Made by a program: the position numbers and the translations under genes. A stretch of DNA of 40,848 bases from Clostridia bacterium (GTDB taxonomy: Bacteria; Bacillota; Clostridia; Christensenellales; Aristaeellaceae), in the NCBI GenBank assembly GCA_017469025.1, contig JAFUHD010000064.1:1-40848 (forward strand), written 5' to 3'. The notes below the pieces were generated by a model. The model ran no database searches and had not been told where the DNA came from. It saw nothing but the letters and a program-made list of their open reading frames with translations. The first letter of the stretch is position 1, and each line of letters begins with the position of its first letter. Shown piece by piece: positions 26,300-34,335 of this stretch.

Positions 26300-27073
26300 T
26301 TACCTGTGAATATAGACTCTTGTCATTTCGGGCTCGCCGTCTCCCTGTGCCATGCACAGGAATGTCCAACCATACCGTTCATAGAATCCGGTGTGATCCG
26401 TGACAAGATACAACGGCGAAATCCCCTTCTCCCGCATGTCCTCTACAACCATATTCAGCAGATGTCCCGCAATGCCGTGGCCGCGACAGGCTTTTTCTGT
26501 ATAAACAGCGCACACGTTTGGCGCAAGGTCTTTACGGTCATGAAAATCATTTTCAATGACGCCCAGTCCACCGATGATGCTGTTTCCGTCAAGGCACAGA
26601 TACCATCCATATTCCGTTTCCCCGTTCAGATAGGCCGTCATGCATGCAGTGTAAGCCTCCTGCGGGATGCCCCATTTTTCATGAAACCATGCTGAGGCGG
26701 ATGCCAGAAGATCCGGCCGGCTGCGCAGGGAAACAAAGGCATAGCCCTTCAGGTTTAAGGCTGCATCCTTATTGTTCTGCAGAAGTGCAGCAAGCTTTTC
26801 GCAGCTGTTCATTTCCGGGCAGCTTCCACATGTTTCGGCTTTTTTGGTGAGCGCGCATTGTCGTATTGGACAAAGTGAATCACAGTAAGGCGTTTTGAGA
26901 CCTTCCATCCTGCAGCCTTCACAATAGATCTGGTCCGGCGTGATTTGTGTATTGTTCAGCTCAGACCAGAGTGCTGCGACCTTTCTGCGCAAATTCTCAT
27001 CTTTATTGATGGTGGCAGTATGTGCATCACACTTATTGCAGTCCAGCCCGCAATAGGCAATGTTTTTATTCAT
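26300..27073 (-). CDS. DUF3795 - GNAT acetyltransferase fusion protein
   Basis: A 257-residue two-domain protein. Residues ~1-85 carry a cysteine-rich DUF3795 domain (CGLDCNKC at 8-15, then CEGC, CDSLCPIRQC and CGSCPEMNSC), probably a metal-binding module. Residues ~100-257 form a GNAT fold, with the acetyl-CoA loop in RGHGIAGHLL and the final beta strand in HTGFYERYGW. The acceptor substrate is unknown. ATG 27073 follows GAGG. It is 106 bases after the DUF998 gene on the same strand. Confidence 0.85.
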   Translation of the reverse strand: MNKNIAYCGLDCNKCDAHTATINKDENLRRKVAALWSELNNTQITPDQIYCEGCRMEGLKTPYCDSLCPIRQCALTKKAETCGSCPEMNSCEKLAALLQNNKDAALNLKGYAFVSLRSRPDLLASASAWFHEKWGIPQEAYTACMTAYLNGETEYGWYLCLDGNSIIGGLGVIENDFHDRKDLAPNVCAVYTEKACRGHGIAGHLLNMVVEDMREKGISPLYLVTDHTGFYERYGWTFLCMAQGDGEPEMTRVYIHR

Positions 27074-27179
27074 GATGGGTTCCTCACTTTCAGTTTCCTG
27101 TATGAGCAGATCCGAATGTCAGTAGAGAGGTGTTATTGGGACAGATGGTAAATCATTTTGAAAATTCCGGGCTTGTACA

Positions 27180-27851
27180 TTAAATGGATGAATCAGTGCC
27201 CTGCGGCATTCTGCAGAATGAAGGGAATCCCTGAAACAGGTATATGCCAAGGATTGCATTGAAGCCGACGGCAGCGAAAACGCTGAAACGTTCCACAATG
27301 CCAAAGTACTCTGGCGGAACAATGCCCTGGCCTATGGCACCGGTCAGCATCATAAGCAATGCGACAGATGCCCAGATTCCGATGCCTTTTGCGCGCTGCT
27401 CTCTGCATCCGGCAATAATCATGCAAATCAGTGAAGCAACAGACAGTAAAACGACAAAAGCCGTGACAAGGATGTGCATGATATCCTGAAAGGATACAGT
27501 TTCCATTTCTGTATCTGAAAGTGGGAACATGGCATACCCGACGCATGATACCCAGTTCATTATGGTGAACAGGTAAATGCCTGTCCGAAAAAGGCGGGGA
27601 AACCCTTTCTGCTCTGAGACATAAATTGCGGTACAGGTGGCACATACGATGCTGCCTGAATTGTAGAACGAAGACAGACGGTCCCACTGAGCCCGTGAAG
27701 GGGCATTGGATGCGGACAGGTCGCTGACTGCCTGTGCCATCCAGTTGTAACCCGGAAAAGCAGATGGAGCAAATATGACCGCTGAAGCATAGGAAACCAG
27801 GGCGAATATTCCCGTCAGGCCGAACCATTGAATGAGTTTTTTGTGCATCAT
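27180..27851 (-). CDS. DUF998 family membrane protein
   Basis: A 223-residue integral membrane protein with six hydrophobic segments. PGYNWMAQAVSDLSASNAPS in the first loop is the DUF998 signature, followed by helices with FNSGS-like (FYNSGSI) and FPLSDTE motifs. Function is not established in the family. The start is ATG 27851 behind AAAGGA; the frame runs 42 codons further upstream without a ribosome site and through a decayed 86-bp repeat. Confidence 0.82.
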   Translation of the reverse strand: MMHKKLIQWFGLTGIFALVSYASAVIFAPSAFPGYNWMAQAVSDLSASNAPSRAQWDRLSSFYNSGSIVCATCTAIYVSEQKGFPRLFRTGIYLFTIMNWVSCVGYAMFPLSDTEMETVSFQDIMHILVTAFVVLLSVASLICMIIAGCREQRAKGIGIWASVALLMMLTGAIGQGIVPPEYFGIVERFSVFAAVGFNAILGIYLFQGFPSFCRMPQGTDSSI

Positions 27852-27859
27852 TGTTTCAT

Positions 27860-27945
27860 TCCTTTGTGGCGCTGCTTTGGGGTTCAGCACCGTATCATTT
27901 GGATAAACCATTTCAGACAGAACTGTGCAGAGCCGGCGGTTTTTA
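27860..27945 (-). repeat. decayed 86-bp ribosome-site repeat, locus F
   Basis: TCCTTT at 27860 and CAGCACCGTATCA at the same internal offset as in the canonical unit (base 27 onward) identify a degenerate copy in front of the DUF998 gene, again supplying its AAAGGA. The distal half is poorly preserved. Confidence 0.6.
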
Positions 27946-28045
27946 TTTCTGGTAATGTTTCGGGCTTTCAGCGCCATTCCTGACTGTCAGTATTTGTCAA
28001 AATGGCGTGTGCCTGGATGCCTTCTGGCTCTGAGAGGGTCAATGC

Positions 28046-28561
28046 TCAAAAGAAGATGTTTTTTTTAAGCTCCATTTCCAGACACTTCCATGTATCCTTT
28101 CCAATATGGAAAAAGGAAGGTGGTGTTTCGACTGTTTCCGTGAAGCCTGCCGCCAGATAGCATCTGTGTGCTGCCGGGTTGTTTTCAAATACACCCAGTG
28201 TGATTCTTTCAGGTCCCAGAAATTCGAAAGCATACTGGATTGCCATGGAAAGCATTTTCCGTCCATAGCCTTTGCCGCGCTTGTTTGGATCGACAATGAC
28301 AAATCCGAAGCGGAGGGTATGTTTTTCTTTGTCAGTGAAGCGCATGATCAGATGTCCGACAATGCCTGTTTCATCAAAGGCTGTGAACTCGTAGAAACTG
28401 TCGGAATCTGCCATTGCCTCATAGTGCCGGTTCAGATCTTCGGCCGTGATGGGATAAGCAGGAAAGCGGTCCGCGCTCCATTTACGGAAAGATATTTCAT
28501 CGCCTGACCATGAAACGATCGCGGAAGCATCACAGGACTTGTATGGTCTTAATCGAAGCAT
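28046..28561 (-). CDS. GNAT family N-acetyltransferase (RimL-like)
   Basis: A 171-residue acetyltransferase. RLRPYKSCDA at the start, VDPNKRGKGYGRKML as the acetyl-CoA binding loop, and ENNPAAHRCYLAAGF as the last motif place it with RimJ/RimL-type enzymes. It starts 12 bases after the MATE gene and is probably the last gene of the ABC-MATE unit. The target could be a protein amino-terminus, an antibiotic or a small amine; not determinable. Confidence 0.88.
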   Translation of the reverse strand: MLRLRPYKSCDASAIVSWSGDEISFRKWSADRFPAYPITAEDLNRHYEAMADSDSFYEFTAFDETGIVGHLIMRFTDKEKHTLRFGFVIVDPNKRGKGYGRKMLSMAIQYAFEFLGPERITLGVFENNPAAHRCYLAAGFTETVETPPSFFHIGKDTWKCLEMELKKNIFF

Positions 28562-28573
28562 CTTATCCCTCCG

Positions 28574-29959
28574 TCATTTGTTTTGTACCGTCAGATTGTT
28601 GAGCCAGCCTTCTTTTTTGAGCCAGAAATGGAAAATGACCATTTTGATTACATCAATCAGTTTCACACCGCAGTACAGGACTACTGGCCCCGCGTCCGTG
28701 AACCTGGCAAGAAGGAAGACCATGGGGAGCATGACGAAAACTGTCAGTCCTGCATCGGTAATTGCACCCATCCGGGTATCGCCGCCAGATCGTGCGACAG
28801 CCTGTTGTGTGTTCATATAGACCCAGGCAGGCATGAACAGCGCCATGGTGCTGACCATTCGTCTGCAGATGTCGAGCGCGCTGGCACTGAGACGGCTGAA
28901 TACGACAGGGACGAGCAGGGTTGTAGCAAGACCGAACACGGTCATGCCAAGACCGAATACCGCAGAACCGGACAGCAGCCATCTTTTCTCGCGTCTGGCC
29001 TGCTCGAGGCGGCCTGCGCCAAGAGATTTCCCCAGTATGACACCAGTGGCTGAGTAGACACCACCGAATGCCACGAAATACAGATTGGCAATTGCAAAGC
29101 TGGATGCCATGCCGGATACAACGTCTGCGCCGCCCCTGCCGTTGTAAAGTGCAGTGGTAATGGTTTCAGAAAGTACCCAGACCATCTCACAGAACAGGAC
29201 CAGTGCACTCTTTTTCAGAATATCCTTAAAAAGCGCAGTGTCTATTTTCAGAATGCCAGAAATGCGAATGGCAAAATCGGGCTTTGTACGGATATACACC
29301 GCCAGAAAAAGCAGCAGTTCAAGCATTCTTGCGATGACGGTTGCAAGGGCAGCACCACGGACGCCAAGTCTTGGAAAGCCAAGGTTTCCATAGATCAGGA
29401 GCCAGTTGAACAGTGTATTTGCAAGTGTTGCAATAATGGTCACAACAAGTGGTATTTTGACCTCTCCCAAATCTCTGAGTGAGCTGGCAATGCAGACAGA
29501 TAATGTCATGGGAATACCGATCAGGACCATAATCCGGATATATGGTACGGCTTCATCCAGAATCTGAGCAGCCTGTGTATTGCCAATCAGCATAAGTGAT
29601 AAAGTCTGTCTTGGAATGACCATACAGACAATGAAGTAAGGAATGAACGCTGCAAGGCTTGCAATCAGCTTGAAGCGGAAAGCCTGCTGCATTCCGGCCT
29701 GGTTCCCAGCCCCAAAGAACTGTGTCATGAAAATGCCGCCTGACATGCATATGGCATTGTCAAACACCAGAAAGATAAATAAGATTTGTCCGGCTACATT
29801 GACGCCGGACATGCTGACGTCACCCAGTCCGGATACCATGAAGTTGTCAACCAGGGATACAAGGCTCTGGATCAGCTGCTGAAGCATGATCGGTACAGCG
29901 ATGGCCAGAGCCCTTTTATAGAACGTTCCCGGGCCGAAGAGCCCGCTTTTGAGCTGCAT
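28574..29959 (-). CDS. MATE family efflux transporter
   Basis: A 461-residue membrane protein with about 12 helices in two similar halves (ALAIAVPIMLQQLIQSLVSL near the start; QARREKRWLLSGSAVFGLGM beginning the second). Length and the early VDNFMVSGLGDVSMSGVNVA motif fit MATE antiporters, which expel drugs or metabolites with Na+ or H+. ATG 29959 follows TGGAGA and is 23 bases after the ABC permease gene. Confidence 0.92.
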   Translation of the reverse strand: MQLKSGLFGPGTFYKRALAIAVPIMLQQLIQSLVSLVDNFMVSGLGDVSMSGVNVAGQILFIFLVFDNAICMSGGIFMTQFFGAGNQAGMQQAFRFKLIASLAAFIPYFIVCMVIPRQTLSLMLIGNTQAAQILDEAVPYIRIMVLIGIPMTLSVCIASSLRDLGEVKIPLVVTIIATLANTLFNWLLIYGNLGFPRLGVRGAALATVIARMLELLLFLAVYIRTKPDFAIRISGILKIDTALFKDILKKSALVLFCEMVWVLSETITTALYNGRGGADVVSGMASSFAIANLYFVAFGGVYSATGVILGKSLGAGRLEQARREKRWLLSGSAVFGLGMTVFGLATTLLVPVVFSRLSASALDICRRMVSTMALFMPAWVYMNTQQAVARSGGDTRMGAITDAGLTVFVMLPMVFLLARFTDAGPVVLYCGVKLIDVIKMVIFHFWLKKEGWLNNLTVQNK

Positions 29960-29982
29960 AATCTGTTCTCCAAATGAAATCG

Positions 29983-31587
29983 TTAAGGTGATTTACGCTT
30001 TGCCAGCCTCATTACGGTCAGATAACTGAGAAGAGCAAGCAGTGCTGCGGTCAGAGTAAAGGCGGCGGCAAGCAGAATGTGACTGATTCTGAGTCCGAGG
30101 AAAACGACGAGCACGGTCAGTCCCATGACAATAAACATATTGGGGAGCATATAGATGGCAACTGCTGAGCTCTGCTTGATTACTTCAATTTCGTTTTCCC
30201 AGTCAAGCCGCATATGGCGGATTCCGCATACACAGCCCCATGAAGTTGAAAATGCGCAAAGAGCGAATCCGAGAACAAGATACATGAAGGTATTTACCGC
30301 CGGAACCTTCGCTGAAATGCACAGGCATAATGTTGAGAAAGCCATAAATGGGACTGACAGGACCATGTTGAACAGCATCTTGCCCTGATATACGGTTTTC
30401 ATTTCAATGGGCAGGCTCCTGATGATCCAGTAGTTCTTTCCTTCCAGAGAAGGAGAGCATACGGTTGTGGCAATCATACCGATAAAGAAGTATATGATAA
30501 ATGGAATTGCCGGCTGGAGCATGGATGTATCCAGCGGCGCACCATTTGTGACCACTGCAATGATCCTGTCAAAACCGATGAGAATCGTTGCAATGCCCAG
30601 AATGGCAGACAGAATTTCTCCCAGCGCGCAATTGACCAAATATGAAGTGGAACCGGACATACGTTTCCATTCTTTTAAGGCAATTGCGACAACGGGGCTG
30701 TGCTGTCTTTGGCTGGATAACGTGTATTCTTTGGCGGCGGCATGGGCATTGAGTGCAGAGTTAATACCCCGGTAGAAAATGCCAATCACATAAAAGATGC
30801 CGGCAAAAAGGAATACACTCGCAAGGATGAGCAGGCAGGCTGACAAAATATCATGCCGGGTTACAGCAGCAGCAAACCACGCGGCAGGCAGATATATGCC
30901 TGCGGCTTTGGACGTGATTTCGGATGATGATTCAAGTGTTGCCTGTATTTTTTCATTTCTGAACAAATCATCAATGATGAAACGGAGAGAGAAGCAGAAG
31001 ATGACAAACAGAAATGTCAGTATGGTCTGGATGAGGGTTGTCTTTCTGAAACCTGAACTGATTTTTGCAATCAGAAAGCCTGCAAATGCTGCAGCCAGCA
31101 TGGGAATGACCGGCAGAAAAAGTGACAGAATAAGCCACAGTGGATAGACGGATACTGGAGGATGGGCATAAAGTCCGTATCCGATTAACATGGCAATGCT
31201 GATACAGCCATACCAGGGCAGGCTTTCGATGTACATGTACAGGAATTTGCAGCCTGCTATTGTCCGTGCCTCGAAAGGAAGCGACATCAGCATGTCATAT
31301 TCCCTGAAATGAAAGAGATAACCGTTTGTTTTGAAAAATGTAAACAGAAATGCCAGAATGCTGATAGTCAGTGCACATGTTGCAGGTATCGCTTCGATCA
31401 TGCCGTATGTTCCATATCCGGCACACATTGCGATACAGTAAACCACGAGCATTAAGTACAGGCAGAGCATTCCGATGGTATTGCTGATAATCTTCCTGCG
31501 CTTCTTTCTGTCCGTGGTATGCCGGTATATGTTTTTCCGGCTGGTAGACAGCAGCAGGGCTTTCAAAAGAATGACGCTATTTTTCAT
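29983..31587 (-). CDS. ABC transporter permease, ABC-2 / multidrug type
   Basis: A 534-residue membrane protein with about 12 hydrophobic segments in two groups and a soluble loop near the middle (ALKEWKRMSG). Large two-unit permeases of this kind pair with a single CcmA-like ATPase. The start is ATG 31587, inside the end of the ATPase gene (11-base overlap) behind GGAGG; an upstream in-frame extension is antisense-free but unneeded. Substrate unknown; drug, peptide or lipid export is the family range. Confidence 0.85.
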   Translation of the reverse strand: MKNSVILLKALLLSTSRKNIYRHTTDRKKRRKIISNTIGMLCLYLMLVVYCIAMCAGYGTYGMIEAIPATCALTISILAFLFTFFKTNGYLFHFREYDMLMSLPFEARTIAGCKFLYMYIESLPWYGCISIAMLIGYGLYAHPPVSVYPLWLILSLFLPVIPMLAAAFAGFLIAKISSGFRKTTLIQTILTFLFVIFCFSLRFIIDDLFRNEKIQATLESSSEITSKAAGIYLPAAWFAAAVTRHDILSACLLILASVFLFAGIFYVIGIFYRGINSALNAHAAAKEYTLSSQRQHSPVVAIALKEWKRMSGSTSYLVNCALGEILSAILGIATILIGFDRIIAVVTNGAPLDTSMLQPAIPFIIYFFIGMIATTVCSPSLEGKNYWIIRSLPIEMKTVYQGKMLFNMVLSVPFMAFSTLCLCISAKVPAVNTFMYLVLGFALCAFSTSWGCVCGIRHMRLDWENEIEVIKQSSAVAIYMLPNMFIVMGLTVLVVFLGLRISHILLAAAFTLTAALLALLSYLTVMRLAKRKSP

Positions 31588-32308
31588 CAGTGTCTGCCTC
31601 CAGGAAAGTTTCCTCCAGTGAATGGCCTTCCGTGAGTTCCTCCATTGTGCCGGCGGCAATAATTCGGCCATGCCGGATGATTGCTATTTTGTTGCACAGT
31701 TTTTCTGCAACATCCAGCACATGCGTTGAAAAGAATATGGCGGTACCGCTTCTGCACATTTCGTGCATGATCTCCTTCAGTGCAAAGGATGCCTTCGGAT
31801 CGAGTCCGACAAATGGTTCATCCAGGACCAGAAGCTTTGGATAATGTATCAGGGCTGAAACGATGGCAAGCTTCTGTTTCATGCCATGCGAATACGAACC
31901 GATAAGATCACCCAGGGCATCCGTGATTTCAAAAATGTCAGCATATTTCCTTATGTCGGCTTCCCGCTGCGGGGCACTTATGCCGAATACATCAGCTATG
32001 AAATTCAGATACTGGATGCCCGTCAGATTATCATAAAGGTCCGGATTGTCCGGAATGTAGGCTGTAACCTGCTTGCAAGCGAGAGGCTCATCCTTCACGG
32101 AATGTCCGTCAATGATAATCTCACCTTCAGAAAAATCCAGAACACCTGCCACTGCGCGAATTGTTGTTGATTTGCCTGCACCGTTATGCCCGATAAAGCC
32201 GTAAATATCACCTTCCATAACGTTCAGGGTTACATGGTCTACGGCCATTTTATCGGTGCCATAGGATTTTGAGTAATTTTTGATTTCAAGGACAGCTTTT
32301 GTATTCAT
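31577..32308 (-). CDS. ABC transporter ATP-binding protein (CcmA type)
   Basis: A 243-residue ATPase. Walker A is GHNGAGKST, the signature is YSHGMKQK (SHGM instead of SGGQ, common in ABC-2 exporters), Walker B is LLVLDEPFVGLD, and the switch histidine is in FFSTHVLD. It is first in the unit and starts ten bases after the repeat-borne AAAGGAG. It forms a transporter with the overlapping permease gene. Confidence 0.93.
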   Translation of the reverse strand: MNTKAVLEIKNYSKSYGTDKMAVDHVTLNVMEGDIYGFIGHNGAGKSTTIRAVAGVLDFSEGEIIIDGHSVKDEPLACKQVTAYIPDNPDLYDNLTGIQYLNFIADVFGISAPQREADIRKYADIFEITDALGDLIGSYSHGMKQKLAIVSALIHYPKLLVLDEPFVGLDPKASFALKEIMHEMCRSGTAIFFSTHVLDVAEKLCNKIAIIRHGRIIAAGTMEELTEGHSLEETFLEADTDEK

Positions 32309-32319
32309 TGTTCCAAGTC

Positions 32320-32491
32320 TCCTTTAATGACATAGTCGTGCTTTCGGCACCGTATCAATTGCAGTTGTCATGATTAGACAAACCAGCATGAAATGCTGGG
32401 CCATCTCCTTCAGTGACATAGTTGTGCTTTCGGCACCGTATCAATTGCAGCTGTCATTATTTGACAAACCAGCACATAGTGCAGGGCTATC
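32320..32491 (-). repeat. tandem array of the 86-bp ribosome-site repeat, locus D (2 units of different subtype)
   Basis: TCCTTTAATGACATAG starts at 32320 and TCCTTCAGTGACATAG at 32406, then TTCCCTAA near 32492 marks the outer edge. The first unit has the CAT-GAA-ATG hairpin of locus C; the second has CAC-ATA-GTG, close to the type at locus B. The array leads into the ABC ATPase gene and supplies its ribosome site. Confidence 0.93.
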
Positions 32492-32589
32492 TTCCCTAAC
32501 AGCATGCAGAGTTTCCAGACCAAATCCGTTTTCGACTGACCGGCGATGAGAGCGGGCCGGTTTTATGGGAACATACACTCAGTCAAAGG

Positions 32590-33198
32590 TTACATGGGAG
32601 ACACCTGTTGGATGCCATAGGTTTTGATAAAATGTCTGCTGAAGGCTTCAATCTGTGCCATGGCGGTCTGCTGTTTTTCAGGCTCTCTGTCGCACAGATG
32701 GATCAGGGCTGAGATGGGCGCTGTATATGCGAAAGCAAGGATTTTCGGGTCGTCTTCCCGCAGGAGAGACTTCTCCATCATTCCTGCAAAGATGTGTGAA
32801 AACATATCCGTAAGTCCGGTCAGAAAATGTTTTGTGGCAAGGTCTCTTGCACGCTCATCCCGAAACTGCTCTATGCTAAGCAGTTTTCTGGTCTTGATTA
32901 TTTTTTCGTCATGAACCGTAAAACTGACCATACGCATTGTGAGAGAAAGCAGTTCATCAGTAGAATCGGGTATTGGAGGCAGATGATCCGGTGATCCAAA
33001 TCGCAGGGCATAATAGGCAATCATCTTATCCAGTAGTGCATTCCATATATCTTCTTTGCTTTTGAAATGTTTGTACATGGATGATTTGGCCAGACCCTGG
33101 GATGCTGTAAGTTCTCTGATGTTTGTGCCTGCATAACCTTTTTGTGAAAACTGGTCCAGTGCTGCCGCCAGGATTCTTTCTTTTGTATCGTTTGCCAT
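32590..33198 (-). CDS. TetR family transcriptional regulator
   Basis: A 202-residue repressor. Residues ~5-60 hold the TetR helix-turn-helix (KERILAAALDQFSQKGYAGT then TNIRELTASQGLAKSSMYKH with FKSKEDIW). The C-terminal part (~80-200) is the ligand and dimer domain. The start is ATG 33198 behind GGAGG; an upstream in-frame extension covers the operators and is rejected. Two near-identical 17-bp operators overlap its promoter, so it is autoregulated and may also control the ABC-MATE genes downstream. Confidence 0.92.
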   Translation of the reverse strand: MANDTKERILAAALDQFSQKGYAGTNIRELTASQGLAKSSMYKHFKSKEDIWNALLDKMIAYYALRFGSPDHLPPIPDSTDELLSLTMRMVSFTVHDEKIIKTRKLLSIEQFRDERARDLATKHFLTGLTDMFSHIFAGMMEKSLLREDDPKILAFAYTAPISALIHLCDREPEKQQTAMAQIEAFSRHFIKTYGIQQVSPM

Positions 33199-33220
33199 AA
33201 CTACCTCCACAGATAATTGA

Positions 33221-33237
33221 GTGACCGAACGTTCGCC
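33221..33237 (-). promoter_or_regulatory. TetR operator 2 (at the start point)
   Basis: GTGACCGAACGTTCGCC, a 17-mer with palindromic core CGAACGTTCG. It lies just downstream of the -10 box, and 14 of 17 bases match operator 1. Confidence 0.8.
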
Positions 33238-33241
33238 AAAC

Positions 33242-33270
33242 AGTATAGTGACCGGTCGGTCGCCTGTCAA
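33242..33270 (-). promoter_or_regulatory. consensus promoter of the TetR gene with operator 1 as its spacer
   Basis: On the minus strand TTGACA (33270-33265) and TATACT (33247-33242) are 17 bases apart, and the spacer (33264-33248) is exactly the 17-mer operator GGCGACCGACCGGTCAC. A bound repressor would occupy the whole promoter. Confidence 0.85.
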
Positions 33271-33450
33271 GATACAAAAGATGTGGAATATATGCTGCAC
33301 AATGACCTCCGCTGACGCAAAGCGCCGGTCTGTTAATAACGGCCGGTCGAAAAATACTTTGTTTCAAGCCGCGAATATATGTGAGACCAGGCGATGGTCT
33401 GTATTTGCCCAATGCTGAAAAGGAAAAATCATTGCTGTATTGGGATACAA
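33271..33450. other. gap between TetR promoter and the luxS terminator
   Basis: No gene seen. The region contains an imperfect GGCCG-rich dyad around 33335-33352 and nothing else recognisable. Confidence 0.35.
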
Positions 33451-33480
33451 AAAAAGCCTGACTTGGAAGTCAGGCTTTTT
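33451..33480. terminator. bidirectional terminator downstream of luxS
   Basis: AAAAAGCCTGACTT pairs with AAGTCAGGCTTTTT around GG (14-bp stem), with T-runs on both strands; the minus-strand run is longer, fitting termination of luxS. Confidence 0.92.
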
Positions 33481-33569
33481 GAGTTGATTATTGCACCGGA
33501 ATGGACTGGTGGAAAGTGACTTTTCTGGTTGTGAGGTATATCCAGAGAATTCTGAAAGCATACACTTTT

Positions 33570-34094
33570 TCAGGAATCGAAAAAATGCTGTCCGTCTTCA
33601 GTTACAAGACGCTCTGTTTTGGGATATTCAAATATTTCGGATTTTTCAGAATTTGCTGCAAGGTAATCTGCAAATCTGGCTGCATACCACTTTGCCATGC
33701 CAAGATTGTGCATGAGATAATGGCCGCAGTTCTTTGGCGTGGCACCAGGGACATCCTGTGCATTTTCAACGGATCTGAATGCATTCAGCAGCAGGTCGCA
33801 AATATCCTGTGGACGGCGATTGCCTTTGAGAATGAGATAAAAACCGGTCAGGCATCCCATAGGCCCCCAATAAATAATCTCATCTTTCCATTCGGGGTCA
33901 TTGCGCAGAAACGTAGCGATTATGTGTTCGAGAGAGTGCATGGCTGCAACGTCAATGGCCGGTTCTTTGTTCGGTCTGGTAAGTCGTACGTCATAGGTTG
34001 TGACCAGGCTGTTTCCTACGGTGTCCACCCGGCTTGTAAATATACCCGGGATAATGGCAGTATGGTCAACGGAAAAACTTGGAATAAGATCCAT
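33570..34094 (-). CDS. luxS: S-ribosylhomocysteine lyase LuxS
   Basis: A 174-residue cytoplasmic metalloenzyme that splits S-ribosylhomocysteine into homocysteine and the AI-2 precursor DPD. The metal ligands are H53 and H57 in HSLEH and C123 in KNCGH, with the catalytic cysteine C81 in GPMGC. VDHTAIIPGIFTSRVD and the FNMDLIP start fit the family; length is slightly above the usual ~157-160. The start is ATG 34094 behind AAAGGAG. No pfs (nucleosidase) gene is adjacent. It is divergent from a 5'-nucleotidase gene. Confidence 0.95.
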   Translation of the reverse strand: MDLIPSFSVDHTAIIPGIFTSRVDTVGNSLVTTYDVRLTRPNKEPAIDVAAMHSLEHIIATFLRNDPEWKDEIIYWGPMGCLTGFYLILKGNRRPQDICDLLLNAFRSVENAQDVPGATPKNCGHYLMHNLGMAKWYAARFADYLAANSEKSEIFEYPKTERLVTEDGQHFFDS

Positions 34095-34246
34095 GTTAAA
34101 AATCTCCTTTGATGGTAGATGATGATGTTCCCGTAAATAGAAATACCACAAAACAGCTGAAAATTCAATGCTTTTGAACTGCCAGAATGCGACATCATCT
34201 CGAAGTCTGAATCTTTAACAGCAGCGCAGCCAATTTTCATAAAGTA

Positions 34247-34276
34247 CTTGAATCAGTCTTTCATTTCCATTAAAAT
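34247..34276 (+). promoter_or_regulatory. promoter of the exported 5'-nucleotidase
   Basis: TTGAAT (34247-34252) and TAAAAT (34271-34276) with an 18-base spacer, about 60 bases before the start codon; the ribosome site is GAGGAGG. Confidence 0.55.
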
Positions 34277-34335
34277 TAATGTCGGGTTAAACAGGAAATA
34301 ACCGTTCATAAGAACGGAAGAGGAGGTTAAATTAT

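Noticed and set aside
32539-32561. ACCGGC / GCCGGT hairpin followed by TTTT on the plus strand
   Set aside because: It would terminate plus-strand transcription, but no plus-strand gene lies upstream; on the minus strand no U-run follows, so it is not the TetR gene terminator.
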